From JAKEFM01 sp035695825 (lineage in GTDB: Bacteria; Planctomycetota; UBA1135; JAKEFM01), in NCBI GenBank assembly GCA_035695825.1, contig DASRRH010000011.1, forward strand, positions 62,001 through 126,000: a stretch of 64,000 bases of DNA. The letters run 5' to 3'. The notes beneath the pieces are model-generated. The model did not search any database and was not told the DNA's origin. It saw only the letters and a program-made list of their open reading frames with translations. The position numbers were made by a program, and so were the translations under genes. Positions 8,554-16,203 of this stretch are shown in pieces (the first letter of the stretch is position 1; each line of letters starts with the position of its first letter).

Positions 8554-9263
8554 AGGAGGCGGTCCGCGCCCGCCGCGGGGAGGATCGCCCGCGCCGCCTC
8601 CGCCTCGTCGGCCTCGATCGGCACGGGGACGCCTTCGGGCCCGGCGTGGCGGCCGCCGAGGAAGAAGGAGCGCTTCTGCACGGCGTGGGAGAGCTCCCCT
8701 TCGATGCAGGTGAGGCAGCGCTCCCCCGAGGTCGCGACCGAATCGAGGTAGGGCTGGACCATCATGTCGCGGGAGGTGGAGAGCCGGTCGAGGTGGGCCT
8801 GCCCCGGGGCGAGGGTCTCCCGGCTCGCGCGCAGCGTGCCCCAGGAGTCGGCCGACACGGCCGGCTTGAGAACGAAGCCGTCCCAGCCGCGCTCCTCGAG
8901 GATCGAGCCGAGGTCGGCCTTCGTCCCCGCCTCGACGAAGACCGTCGGCACGATCGGGAGCCCTTTCTCGGCGAGCGCCCGGAGGTAGCCCTTGTGCGTG
9001 TTCCAGCGGACGACCTCGACCGGATTCACGAGCGCCGTCTTCTCCGAGACGCGGTCCGCCCAGGCGAGGAACTCCTCCCGCCGCAGGTGGTAGTCCCAAG
9101 TCGAGCGGAGGAGCGCCAGGCGCGCGCGGCCCCAGTCGAACCCCGGCTCGTCCCACGCGACCGCGCGGACGTCGAGGCCGCGCCGCGCGAGCGCCTCGGC
9201 GATGGGCCGGTCGTCCGGGTCGAGGTCGGGGAGCCCCGACCAGGTGACGAGGGCGACGTCCAC
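8397..9263 (-). CDS. ATP-grasp family enzyme (RimK-like)
   Basis: A GTG start at 9263 gives 288 residues: a Rossmann-like N-terminal domain (VDVALVTWSGLPDLDPDDRP), then an ATP-grasp core. Recognisable core elements are NPVEVVRWNTHKGYLRALAEKG, the loop with GFVLKPAVSADSWGT (nucleotide-binding Lys) and the C-terminal metal-ligand segment RVDLMRG...LSELELVEPTLF (E-L-E-L-V-E-P pattern, acidic metal ligands). The E-x-E-x-x-E-P tail resembles the D-cycloserine-synthesis DcsG/RimK-like subgroup, which ligates a carboxylate to an amine using ATP. No substrate-assigning neighbour is present: the genes on both sides are a HEPN module and an exported propeller protein. Substrate is unknown. Confidence 0.8.
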   Translation of the reverse strand: MDVALVTWSGLPDLDPDDRPIAEALARRGLDVRAVAWDEPGFDWGRARLALLRSTWDYHLRREEFLAWADRVSEKTALVNPVEVVRWNTHKGYLRALAEKGLPIVPTVFVEAGTKADLGSILEERGWDGFVLKPAVSADSWGTLRASRETLAPGQAHLDRLSTSRDMMVQPYLDSVATSGERCLTCIEGELSHAVQKRSFFLGGRHAGPEGVPVPIEADEAEAARAILPAAGADRLLYARVDLMRGASGEPLLSELELVEPTLFVRDAPAAVERLADGILARLRRAPP

Positions 9264-9467
9264 GGGCCTGAGTCTACGGGCGAGAGGATGGTCCGAGGGC
9301 CGGACGGGACGCCCCAGACACGCCGCTGGACGGGGCGCCGAAGCGGCACCCGGCGCCGCTCCGCGCGGGGACCAAAGCACGCCCCGGTCGTGGAACCGGG
9401 GAGGCCCTTTACGGAATCGCTCTCCCCGCCTACGGTCGGAGGAACCCCCGGTCCCCAGGAGGGTGCA

Positions 9468-10646
9468 ATGCGCATCGCTCTCGCCCCCGCCCTCGCCGTC
9501 GCGCTCCTCTCGCCCCCTTCCCGGGCGCAGCTCCCGCTCTCCTTCGCCTTCTCGTTCCTCGACGCCCAGGCCGGCGGCAACGGCAACATCGGGGTGACGG
9601 AGGACGAGGTGGCGGGGAACTTCTACGTCCTCGACTTCTCGAACACCCAGACCGTGCACGAATTCGACCCGACCGGCTCGTTCCTCGGGACCTTCACGAC
9701 GACGGGGTGCGCGCCCCCCAACCCGACGCCGAACGACGTCACCTACGACCCGGCGAGCGACACCCTCTGGTTCGTCGACAACGACAACAGCGCCGTGCTC
9801 AACATGACCCGCGCGGGGACTTGCCTCGGCGGGTGGCTCTTCACGCCTCCCTTGTCCAACCCGGTCGGGATCACCTACCGCCGAACCACGGGAACCCTCT
9901 TCATCTCCTACACGGGGCAGGTGACCGAGCGGAGCCTCGCGGGCGTTCTCCTCTCCGGCGGGTTCCCCTTCACGCCGCCGTCCGGGTCCGCGATCCTGAG
10001 CGGGATCACGCACGTGCCCCAGACGGGGAACTTCCTGATCACCCAGAGCGGCGGGACGGCGATCTACGAGGTCGGGCCCGCCGGCGGTCTCGTCTCGACC
10101 ACGCCCCTCTCCCCCTTCGGGATCGTGAACACGCAGGGGCTCCACTACAACGTGCAGCAACAGCGACTCCTCGTCGTCGACAACTCCCTGTCGACGACCT
10201 TCGTCTTCGACCTCCCCTTCTGCTCGGGGAGCGTCGTCTCCGGGGGAGCGGGCTGTCCCGACGCGCAGGGGACGCCGCTCTACCTCGCCGCGTCGGGCTG
10301 CCCGGACCTCGGCGCCACGCTGACGCTCGTCCTGACCGGCAGTCCCGCGAACACCGTCCCCGCGATCCTCGCGCTCGGGGTCTCCAACGCGACCTGGTCG
10401 GGGTTGCCCCTCCCCCTCGACCTCGCGTTCCTCGGGGCCCCCGGGTGCTTCGTCTACACGTCGAACGAGGTTCTCCTGCCGGGGATCCCGAACGCCGGTG
10501 GCGCGGCGAGCCTCGCGCTCGGCATCCCGAACGATCCCTCGCTCGTCGGCGGGGTCGCCTACGCCCAGGGGTTCCAGGTCGACCTCGCCCTCCCGACGCC
10601 GCTGCCGCTCGCATCGTCGAACAACCTGGCGGTCACGATCGGGTGA
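9468..10646 (+). CDS. Exported beta-propeller-like protein with shared C-terminal module
   Basis: ATG 9468 follows AGGAGGG at 6-nt spacing and starts a signal peptide (MRIALAPALAVALLSPPSRA). The next 260 residues contain repeating units of the type NDVTYDPASDTLWFVDNDN, GITYRRTTGTLFISY and GITHVPQTGNFLITQ. These resemble NHL/SMP-30-like six-bladed propeller repeats that read as 'x-G-I/V-T-x-x-P-x-T-G-x-L-x-I'. The last 130 residues (CSGSVVSGGAGCPDAQGTP to the terminus) form a separate module with paired cysteines, also found in other exported proteins of this window, ending in NNLAVTIG. The stop overlaps the GTG start of a quinone oxidoreductase (GTGA), so the two are transcribed together despite different compartments. 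Confidence 0.8.
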   Translation: MRIALAPALAVALLSPPSRAQLPLSFAFSFLDAQAGGNGNIGVTEDEVAGNFYVLDFSNTQTVHEFDPTGSFLGTFTTTGCAPPNPTPNDVTYDPASDTLWFVDNDNSAVLNMTRAGTCLGGWLFTPPLSNPVGITYRRTTGTLFISYTGQVTERSLAGVLLSGGFPFTPPSGSAILSGITHVPQTGNFLITQSGGTAIYEVGPAGGLVSTTPLSPFGIVNTQGLHYNVQQQRLLVVDNSLSTTFVFDLPFCSGSVVSGGAGCPDAQGTPLYLAASGCPDLGATLTLVLTGSPANTVPAILALGVSNATWSGLPLPLDLAFLGAPGCFVYTSNEVLLPGIPNAGGAASLALGIPNDPSLVGGVAYAQGFQVDLALPTPLPLASSNNLAVTIG

Positions 10647-11659
10647 AGCTCGCGGGGAGCGGCGGCGGGGGGGGAGGCGGGGCGGCGGGAGCCGTCCGGA
10701 TCCACGCGACGGGCGGCCCCGAGGTCCTGCGCTTCGAGACGATCGAGGCGAGCGAGCCCGGGCCGGGGGAGGCGCGCGTCCGCCAGCGCGCGGTCGGCGT
10801 CAACTTCATCGACGTCTACCACCGCACCGGTCTCTATCCCCTCCCCGCCCTGCCGCACGGGATCGGGGTGGAGGCCGCCGGGGTGGTCGAGGCGGTGGGG
10901 AAGGGGGTGACCGGCGTGGCCCCCGGCGACCGGGTCGCTTACGCGGGGGGGACGCCGGGCGCCTACGCCGGGGTCCGGAACGTCCCGGCGGACCGGCTCG
11001 TTCCCCTGCCGGCCGGGATCGACGAGCGCATAGCGGCCGCGGCGCTTCTGAAGGGGATGACCGTCGAGTACCTGATCCGGCGCGCCTTTCGCGTCGAGCG
11101 CGGCAGGACGGTGCTCTTCCACGCCGCCGCCGGCGGAGTGGGCCTGATCGCCTGCCAGTGGCTCGCGCACCTCGGAGCGACCGTGGTCGGGACGGTCGGG
11201 ACCGAGGAGAAGGCGAAGCTCGCCCTCGCCCACGGCTGCGCGCACGCGATCGTCTACGCACGCGAGGACTTCGTCGCTCGCGTGCGGGAGATCACGGGAG
11301 GTCGCGGGGTGCCGGTCGTCTACGACTCGGTCGGGAAGACGACCTTCGAGGGTTCGCTCGCCTGCCTCGCGCCGCGCGGCACGCTCGTCTCCTTCGGGAA
11401 CGCCTCCGGCCCCGTCGCCCCGTTCGATCCGCTCGAGCTCGCTCGCCGGGGCTCCCTCTTTCTCACGCGCCCGACGCTCAAGGACTACACGGCCACTCGC
11501 GAGGAGCTCCTCGCGTGCGCCGCGGCCCTGTTCGACGTCATTCGGAGCGGGGCGGTCCGGGTCCTCGTCGGGCGGACCGGGCCGCTGCGGGAAGCGGCGG
11601 AGGCGCACCGGGCGCTCGAGGGGCGCCGGACGACGGGCTCCCTCCTCCTCGTGCCGTGA
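10643..11659 (+). CDS. NADPH:quinone oxidoreductase (zinc-free MDR family)
   Basis: The 338-residue protein is a medium-chain dehydrogenase/reductase of the quinone-oxidoreductase type. Signature segments are RIHATGGPEVLRFE, NFIDVYHRTGLYPLP, the QOR motif HGIGVEAAGVV-VGKGV, and the NADPH-binding AAAGGVGLIACQWLAHLGA. The zinc ligands of alcohol dehydrogenases are absent, as expected. Family members perform NADPH-dependent one-electron reduction of quinones or related enones. The only available start is GTG 10643, which overlaps the previous stop. It adds an unusual Gly-rich leader from a poly-G tract (AGSGGGGGGGAAGA) before the expected N-terminus, so the real start could be a rare codon nearer 10693. 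Confidence 0.9.
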   Translation: MKLAGSGGGGGGGAAGAVRIHATGGPEVLRFETIEASEPGPGEARVRQRAVGVNFIDVYHRTGLYPLPALPHGIGVEAAGVVEAVGKGVTGVAPGDRVAYAGGTPGAYAGVRNVPADRLVPLPAGIDERIAAAALLKGMTVEYLIRRAFRVERGRTVLFHAAAGGVGLIACQWLAHLGATVVGTVGTEEKAKLALAHGCAHAIVYAREDFVARVREITGGRGVPVVYDSVGKTTFEGSLACLAPRGTLVSFGNASGPVAPFDPLELARRGSLFLTRPTLKDYTATREELLACAAALFDVIRSGAVRVLVGRTGPLREAAEAHRALEGRRTTGSLLLVP

Positions 11660-11770
11660 GGGCGCGAGAGGACTAGCAAGCCGGCGGGGGCGCGCTAAGA
11701 ATCCTCCCCCGCCCCGGGAGCGTGCCCTCTCGGCCACCCCCGCCGGCCCCGAAGACGACGGAGGCTCGCT

Positions 11771-12673
11771 GTGCACTACCGCCTCGGCTCGATCCCGACC
11801 CTCTCGATCCCCCCGGACCTCGAACGATTCTTCGAGGGGGCGTTCTCGAAGCTTCGGTCCGGGGGCGCCGGCCGGCGGAACCGGAGTCCGGAGGGGTTGG
11901 GGGAGATGTTCCTGTCGACGCTCGGCCTCGACCGGCTCCTCTCGCGGAGGAGGCCCGAGCCTCGGCCCGACCTTCTCGAGTCGTTGCCGTCCGGGTCCCC
12001 CGACCGCGGCTGGGTCGAGGAGACGGCCGGCGTGCTCGAGGCGATGAACCGGCGGGGGTCGCGCGTGCTGCTCCTGCGGTGCGAGTGGGAGCCGGGCCGC
12101 GACGATCCCCTCGCGATCGCCGGCTTCGATCGCTCGCTTTGCGAGGAGGTGCGCCGGCGCGACGAGGTGAGCGCCGGGTTCGCCGCGGTCCGGAGCGGCG
12201 GGGGGGGCGTCCGCGTCCTCCCGCGCATCTACCGAAAGGTCTGCGCGAACGGAGCCGTCGTCTTCGTGCGCGAAGGGGAGGACGCGGTCGCGACCGAGGG
12301 GAGCGTCGCGGGGGCGATCGGGGCGTGCCTGCGGAAGGAGGTCTTCGGGGAGGTCGTCGAGGACTTCCGGCGGGCCGCCCGGGTCCGCGTGGACGATGCC
12401 TCCTCCCTCCTCGCCGCCGCGCGCGCGGCCGCCGCCGCGGCGGAGGTCCTCCCCGTCTACGAGCGCGCCGGCGACCGGACGGGCTGGGGGCTCCTCAATG
12501 CGGCGACCGCCGTGGCGCGCCGCGAGCCGAGCTTCCCGCGTCGGGTCCACCTCGAGCGGGACGCGGAGCGGATCCTGCGGGTCCTCGGGTCGCGGAACGC
12601 CGGCTCGCGCGGGGGCGGGGTGGACCTCGCCGCGACGGGTTCCGCGGCGCCCGGCGCGCAGACCTTCGCCTGA
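11771..12673 (+). CDS. DUF932-like protein
   Basis: A 300-residue protein from GTG 11771. Its central part contains RIYRKVCANGAVVFVREGED (compare the V-C-x-N-G motif of DUF932). The C-terminal part contains RAGDRTGWGLLNAATAVARRE, which resembles the W-G-L-x-N-A-x-T motif of the same family. DUF932 proteins are common on plasmids and phages and often carry phage/plasmid names, with no established activity. The N-terminal 90 residues are poorly structured and Arg/Pro-rich. No phage or plasmid genes are adjacent, so this is either a chromosomal family member or an isolated acquisition. The family assignment rests on motif resemblance only. Confidence 0.55.
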   Translation: MHYRLGSIPTLSIPPDLERFFEGAFSKLRSGGAGRRNRSPEGLGEMFLSTLGLDRLLSRRRPEPRPDLLESLPSGSPDRGWVEETAGVLEAMNRRGSRVLLLRCEWEPGRDDPLAIAGFDRSLCEEVRRRDEVSAGFAAVRSGGGGVRVLPRIYRKVCANGAVVFVREGEDAVATEGSVAGAIGACLRKEVFGEVVEDFRRAARVRVDDASSLLAAARAAAAAAEVLPVYERAGDRTGWGLLNAATAVARREPSFPRRVHLERDAERILRVLGSRNAGSRGGGVDLAATGSAAPGAQTFA

Positions 12674-12838
12674 CCGCGCCGTCCGCGGGGATCGGGCCGG
12701 CTTCCGGCGCGGAGCGTTCGCTCGGGGAAGATCCTCGGCTCCTCCCGTCGTCTGGCGCCCCGAGGCGGGTAACCCCGTCGCGGGGATCGCGCCAGGGTCT
12801 CGAGGATCCTTCCGGGCGAAGCGCCCAGGGAGAAACCG

Positions 12839-13354
12839 ATGAAACCGACGCGCTTGCTCCTCTCTGCCCTCCTCGCGTCCGCACCGGCGGCCGCGCCCGC
12901 CGCGGCCCCGCTCGCGAGCCGGCTTGCCTTCACGATCACCGGGGTCGGGCAGCCCTGCTGCGCGGTCTGCTCCGGCGCGGTCGCCCACAAGCTCGAGTGC
13001 TCCGTGACCCCCCAGGTCGGGAGCCACTGGGTCCGCTTCGCGATCACCGCCCTGGGCGGGGACCTCAACCTCCACTTCCTCGTTCTGGGGAAGGACGGCT
13101 CCGGGATCCTCCCCGTCCTGGGTCCCTCCGGAACATGCGCGATCTTCTCCACCCCCGACCTCGTCCTCGCGACGGCCGCTGCGGCTCCCATGGCGGTGGG
13201 GGCCGACCGGCCGCGGGTGTGGCTCCAGGAGTTCCAGGTGCCGGACGACCCCGCGCTCGCCGGCCTCGCCTTCAATGCGCAGGGCATCCACCTGGAGGCC
13301 GCCGGCTTCCCCGTCGGGGCCGTCACGAACGGCCTCCGCATCGAGATCGACTAG
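12839..13354 (+). CDS. Small exported protein consisting mainly of the shared C-terminal module
   Basis: ATG 12839 with GGGAG upstream gives 171 residues: an Ala-rich signal peptide (LLLSALLASAPAAAPAAAP), then a beta-rich domain with a Cys cluster (QPCCAVCSGAVAHKLEC). The end, DDPALAGLAFNAQGIHLEAA followed by TNGLRIEID, matches the terminal pattern of the larger exported proteins in this window (x-L-x-G-x-x-x-x-x-Q ... N-x-L-x-V/I). It therefore appears to be a stand-alone copy of that module. No enzymatic motif is visible. It converges with a minus-strand gene, with a strong hairpin at 13377-13410 between them. Confidence 0.7.
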   Translation: MKPTRLLLSALLASAPAAAPAAAPLASRLAFTITGVGQPCCAVCSGAVAHKLECSVTPQVGSHWVRFAITALGGDLNLHFLVLGKDGSGILPVLGPSGTCAIFSTPDLVLATAAAAPMAVGADRPRVWLQEFQVPDDPALAGLAFNAQGIHLEAAGFPVGAVTNGLRIEID

Positions 13355-13376
13355 ACGCGGGGAACGCGTCCGTCCA

Positions 13377-13410
13377 CGGGGGCGCCCCTCGGATCCGCGG
13401 GGCGCCCCCG
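13377..13410. terminator. Bidirectional stem-loop between convergent genes
   Basis: A perfect inverted repeat: 12 bp on each side (13377-13388, CGGGGGCGCCCC; 13399-13410, GGGGCGCCCCCG) around a 10-nt loop. It lies 23 nt after the stop of the small exported protein and 15 nt after the stop of the convergent metalloprotein. There is no T-tract on either side, so it would act as a strong RNA hairpin rather than a classical intrinsic terminator. Confidence 0.7.
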
Positions 13411-13424
13411 ATGTCGAGGCGGCT

Positions 13425-14858
13425 TTAGACCCTCGCCAGCTCGCGTTCCCGCGCGCGGATCCGGCCGTACGCGAAGCGCGGCCTGAGGTCTCCCGGGCGC
13501 CTCACGAAGAGCGGGCCCCAGGAGGGGTTGCGGTCGTGCATCCCCTTCAGCACGAGGACCAATCGCTCGTGGAGCCTCCGGATGTCCCCGCCCGTCGAGG
13601 CCGCGGCGGTGAGGGCCGCCGTGACCGCGTGGGCCGCGTAGAAGCCCGCCTCGACCTCGGAGGGGGGCTCTCCCGGTCCGGCGAGAACCGTGCGGAGCTC
13701 GGCCACGATCTCCTCGTCCCGGTTCCGCCAGTTCTGGATCCGCCCGAGGGAGCGGTGCTCGAGGCTGCGGGCACGGGTCTTCACGATCGCCTCTGCGACC
13801 GCCGCGGCCGACCTCCGGGCCGTCTCCGCGCCGACCTCGGCGCCCGCGAGGACGATCGAGCCGACGTCTTTGTCCGTCTCGGCCTCGAGGATCTTCCCCC
13901 ACGCCGCCGCCCGGTCGAAGCGGAGCAGCCGCACCGTCGATGCGGCGAGGTAGCCGCGCAGGACGTCGGCGGGGTGGGAGTCGTCCGCGGGCCCGTCGCT
14001 CCGGAGCTTCGCCCGCCCTTCGAAGGCCGCGCTCAGCCCCCGGAAGTAGCCGAGGAGTCCGAGCGCCGCGCCGGGCCCCATGTTCAGGATCCCGAGCACG
14101 TCGGAGGCGGTCTCGTCGATGCGCTCGGCCCAGTACTCGGCGAGATCCTCCCCGACGTTGCTGTCGAGCAGGGCGTTTCGGACCGCGTCCTCGAGCTCCC
14201 CGCGCAGCCCCGTGTCCGCGCCGAGGACGTCGTGGCCCGCCGTCTCGTGGCCGAGCGCTCCCCAGGCGAAGAGCCCCCGTCGCGCGTGCGAGGGGGGGAG
14301 GCTCACGACGCCGGCGCCCACTCCGAGGACTTCCGTCGCGTCGACCGGCCAGGTGTAGGGTCCGGAGTCGGGGTTCCCCCACTTGACGAGGGGCGGGACC
14401 GTGCCGTGGTCGGGACGCTCGACGCCCCGGCGGTCCTCGGCGCTCAGGAAGCCGTCGTAGAGGTCGCTCACGACCTCCTGGAAGGCGTCCGTCGGCCTCT
14501 CCTGGTAGCCCTCGCCGTTCTGGAGGATCGCCTGCGCGACGTCGAGCATCAGGCCGGCTCCGGAGATCCTCTCCGGGTCGGAGGCGAGGACGCTCGCGAA
14601 CCCCGCCGCCCCGAGCCGCTCGAGCGCGCGGGCGTAGGGCTGGAAGACGACCTCGCGGTAGAGGGGCGGGAGCTTCTCGCGGGAGGCCTCGAGCCTCCCC
14701 CGGAGCGCGGAGTAGGAGGTCGGATCCGCGGGGCCGGAGTCGGAGTCGAGCGCCGCCCGGCGCACGTCCTCGACGCACGCGGGGAGGTTCGAGAGGTCGA
14801 TCGAGATCGGGGTCTCGGCGCGTCGGGCGGCCGGCTTGATCGTCGCTTTCCGCTTCAT
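13425..14858 (-). CDS. Putative zinc metallopeptidase-like protein with HEXXGH motif
   Basis: ATG 14858, with GGAGG 9 nt upstream, gives 477 residues. The open frame continues upstream to 15101, but that part is low-complexity. Near residue 200 is ALGHETAGHDVLG, an H-E-x-x-G-H motif as in M49 dipeptidyl-peptidase III, one residue longer than HExxH. About 55 residues later comes ERIDETASDVLGI, where E-T-A-S-D could supply the third zinc ligand and following Asp of a gluzincin. The remainder is helical and acidic. No signal peptide is seen, so the protein is probably cytoplasmic. I do not recognise the full-length family; a late-acting haloperoxidase-like or peptidase fold are both possible. 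It is divergent from the next exported protein. Confidence 0.6.
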   Translation of the reverse strand: MKRKATIKPAARRAETPISIDLSNLPACVEDVRRAALDSDSGPADPTSYSALRGRLEASREKLPPLYREVVFQPYARALERLGAAGFASVLASDPERISGAGLMLDVAQAILQNGEGYQERPTDAFQEVVSDLYDGFLSAEDRRGVERPDHGTVPPLVKWGNPDSGPYTWPVDATEVLGVGAGVVSLPPSHARRGLFAWGALGHETAGHDVLGADTGLRGELEDAVRNALLDSNVGEDLAEYWAERIDETASDVLGILNMGPGAALGLLGYFRGLSAAFEGRAKLRSDGPADDSHPADVLRGYLAASTVRLLRFDRAAAWGKILEAETDKDVGSIVLAGAEVGAETARRSAAAVAEAIVKTRARSLEHRSLGRIQNWRNRDEEIVAELRTVLAGPGEPPSEVEAGFYAAHAVTAALTAAASTGGDIRRLHERLVLVLKGMHDRNPSWGPLFVRRPGDLRPRFAYGRIRARERELARV

Positions 14859-15021
14859 CGTCCTGTCCTCCCGAGGGGGTGAGCGAGTCGGGTCGTACTC
14901 TCCCCCGGGCCCGGAATCCAGGGGAAGCGGACTCGGAGGGCCGGCGATCCGGAGCGTATCTCTCATCGGAAACCGCGGATACACTCGATCCTTCCGTGTC
15001 GGGGGGGGAGATGGAGTCGCC

Positions 15022-16044
15022 ATGAGAGTCCGCCTCGTGCTCGCGTGCGCCGGGCTCGCAACCCTCGCCGCTCCCTCGGCGCTCGCGCAGGTCGTGATCA
15101 ACGAGATCCGGATCGATCAACCCGGGACGGACGTCGACGAGTTCTTCGAGCTCGCGGGGCCGCCGGGGACGAGCCTCACGGGTCTCACCTATCTCGTCCT
15201 CGGCGACAGCTCGACGCTCGGTAGCGGCGTGATCGAGGAGGTCGTCGATCTCTCCGGGAGCGTCATCCCCCCGAGCGGATTCTTCGTCGCGGCGGAGCCG
15301 ACGTTCACGCTCGGCACGGCCGACCTGACCGCGACGCTCGACTTCGAGAACGGCGACAACGTGACCCACCTGCTCGTGTCGGGGTTCACCGGCCCCCTTC
15401 CCAGCAACGACCTCGACACGAACGACGACGGCGTGCTCGACGTGACCCCGTGGACCGCGGTCCTCGACCGCGTCGCGGTCATCCTGGAGAACAACCCCCC
15501 GACCGGCACGGAGTACCACTACGGCCCGCCGACGGTCGGGCCGGACGTCGGATTCGCCCCCGGCGCGGTCTACCGCGGGCCCGACGGGACGGGGACGTTC
15601 TCGAGTTGGAACGTCGGCGACTTCGCGGACCTCACCCTCACGGACACGCCGGGCTCGCCGAATGCGAACGGCGGGATCCTCGTCGGCACGGGAGGGGTCC
15701 AGACCCTCGTCGTGGACGTCGGCGCCGCGTACGCCGGCGATCTCTACGTCGTGGGGACGAACTTCACGGGAACGGCCCCGGGAACCTCCATCGGAGGGGT
15801 CCTCGTCCCCCTGAACATCGACGCCCTCGTCCTCGTTTGCCTCGAGAACGCGAACAGCTCGATCTTCGCGAACACCTTCGGGACCCTCGACGCGAGCGGG
15901 CGCGCCTTCGCGGCCCTGAACCTCCCGCCCCTCCCCCCGATCGCCGCGGGGCTCGCCCTGAACAGCGCCGCCCTGGTCCTCGACGCCGCCACGGGCGTCC
16001 CGGCGCTCGCGACGAACCCGGTCCCGCTCGATCTCTTCCCTTGA
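15022..16044 (+). CDS. Exported lamin-tail-domain-like protein with shared C-terminal module
   Basis: ATG 15022, preceded by GGAG 6 nt upstream, begins a signal peptide (VRLVLACAGLATLAAPSALA). Residues 22-220 start with QVVINEIRIDQPGTDVDEFF, the V-I-N-E-I...D-E-F-x-E-L hallmark of the lamin-tail (LTD) domain found in many secreted bacterial proteins and often paired with nucleases or adhesins. Asp-rich loops (NDLDTNDDGVLDV) could bind calcium. The last 120 residues follow the common module of this window's exported proteins, ending LALNSAALVLDAATGVP then NPVPLDLFP. No nuclease motif is visible. Probably an extracellular structural or adhesion protein. Confidence 0.75.
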   Translation: MRVRLVLACAGLATLAAPSALAQVVINEIRIDQPGTDVDEFFELAGPPGTSLTGLTYLVLGDSSTLGSGVIEEVVDLSGSVIPPSGFFVAAEPTFTLGTADLTATLDFENGDNVTHLLVSGFTGPLPSNDLDTNDDGVLDVTPWTAVLDRVAVILENNPPTGTEYHYGPPTVGPDVGFAPGAVYRGPDGTGTFSSWNVGDFADLTLTDTPGSPNANGGILVGTGGVQTLVVDVGAAYAGDLYVVGTNFTGTAPGTSIGGVLVPLNIDALVLVCLENANSSIFANTFGTLDASGRAFAALNLPPLPPIAAGLALNSAALVLDAATGVPALATNPVPLDLFP

Positions 16045-16134
16045 CGGGGAGAAAGGGGGGGGCGGACAATCCCCAGGTGTCCGCCCGCGGGCCGGTCGGT
16101 ATGCGACCGCGGGTCACGGTCGCCCGGAACGCGG

Positions 16135-16168
16135 GACCGCTCCGGGGAAGGGCCCCCCCGGAACGGTC
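16135..16168. terminator. Stem-loop between two exported-protein genes
   Basis: Arms 16135-16147 (GACCGCTCCGGGG) and 16156-16168 (CCCCGGAACGGTC) pair over 13 bp with one mismatch around an 8-nt loop. The hairpin is 90 nt after the lamin-tail gene stop and 35 nt before the next start. It could end the upstream transcript or form part of the downstream 5' UTR. No T-tract follows. Confidence 0.5.
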
Positions 16169-16203
16169 TGATGGAGCCCAACCCCGAAGTCAGGAGGGGT
16201 TCG

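Noticed and set aside
11771..12673. Prophage or plasmid origin suggested by the DUF932-like gene
   Set aside because: No integrase, capsid, replication or att-like repeats lie nearby; the flanking genes are ordinary chromosomal ones.
10559..13291. A 910-residue minus-strand frame
   Set aside because: Antisense to three well-supported plus-strand genes and of low complexity.
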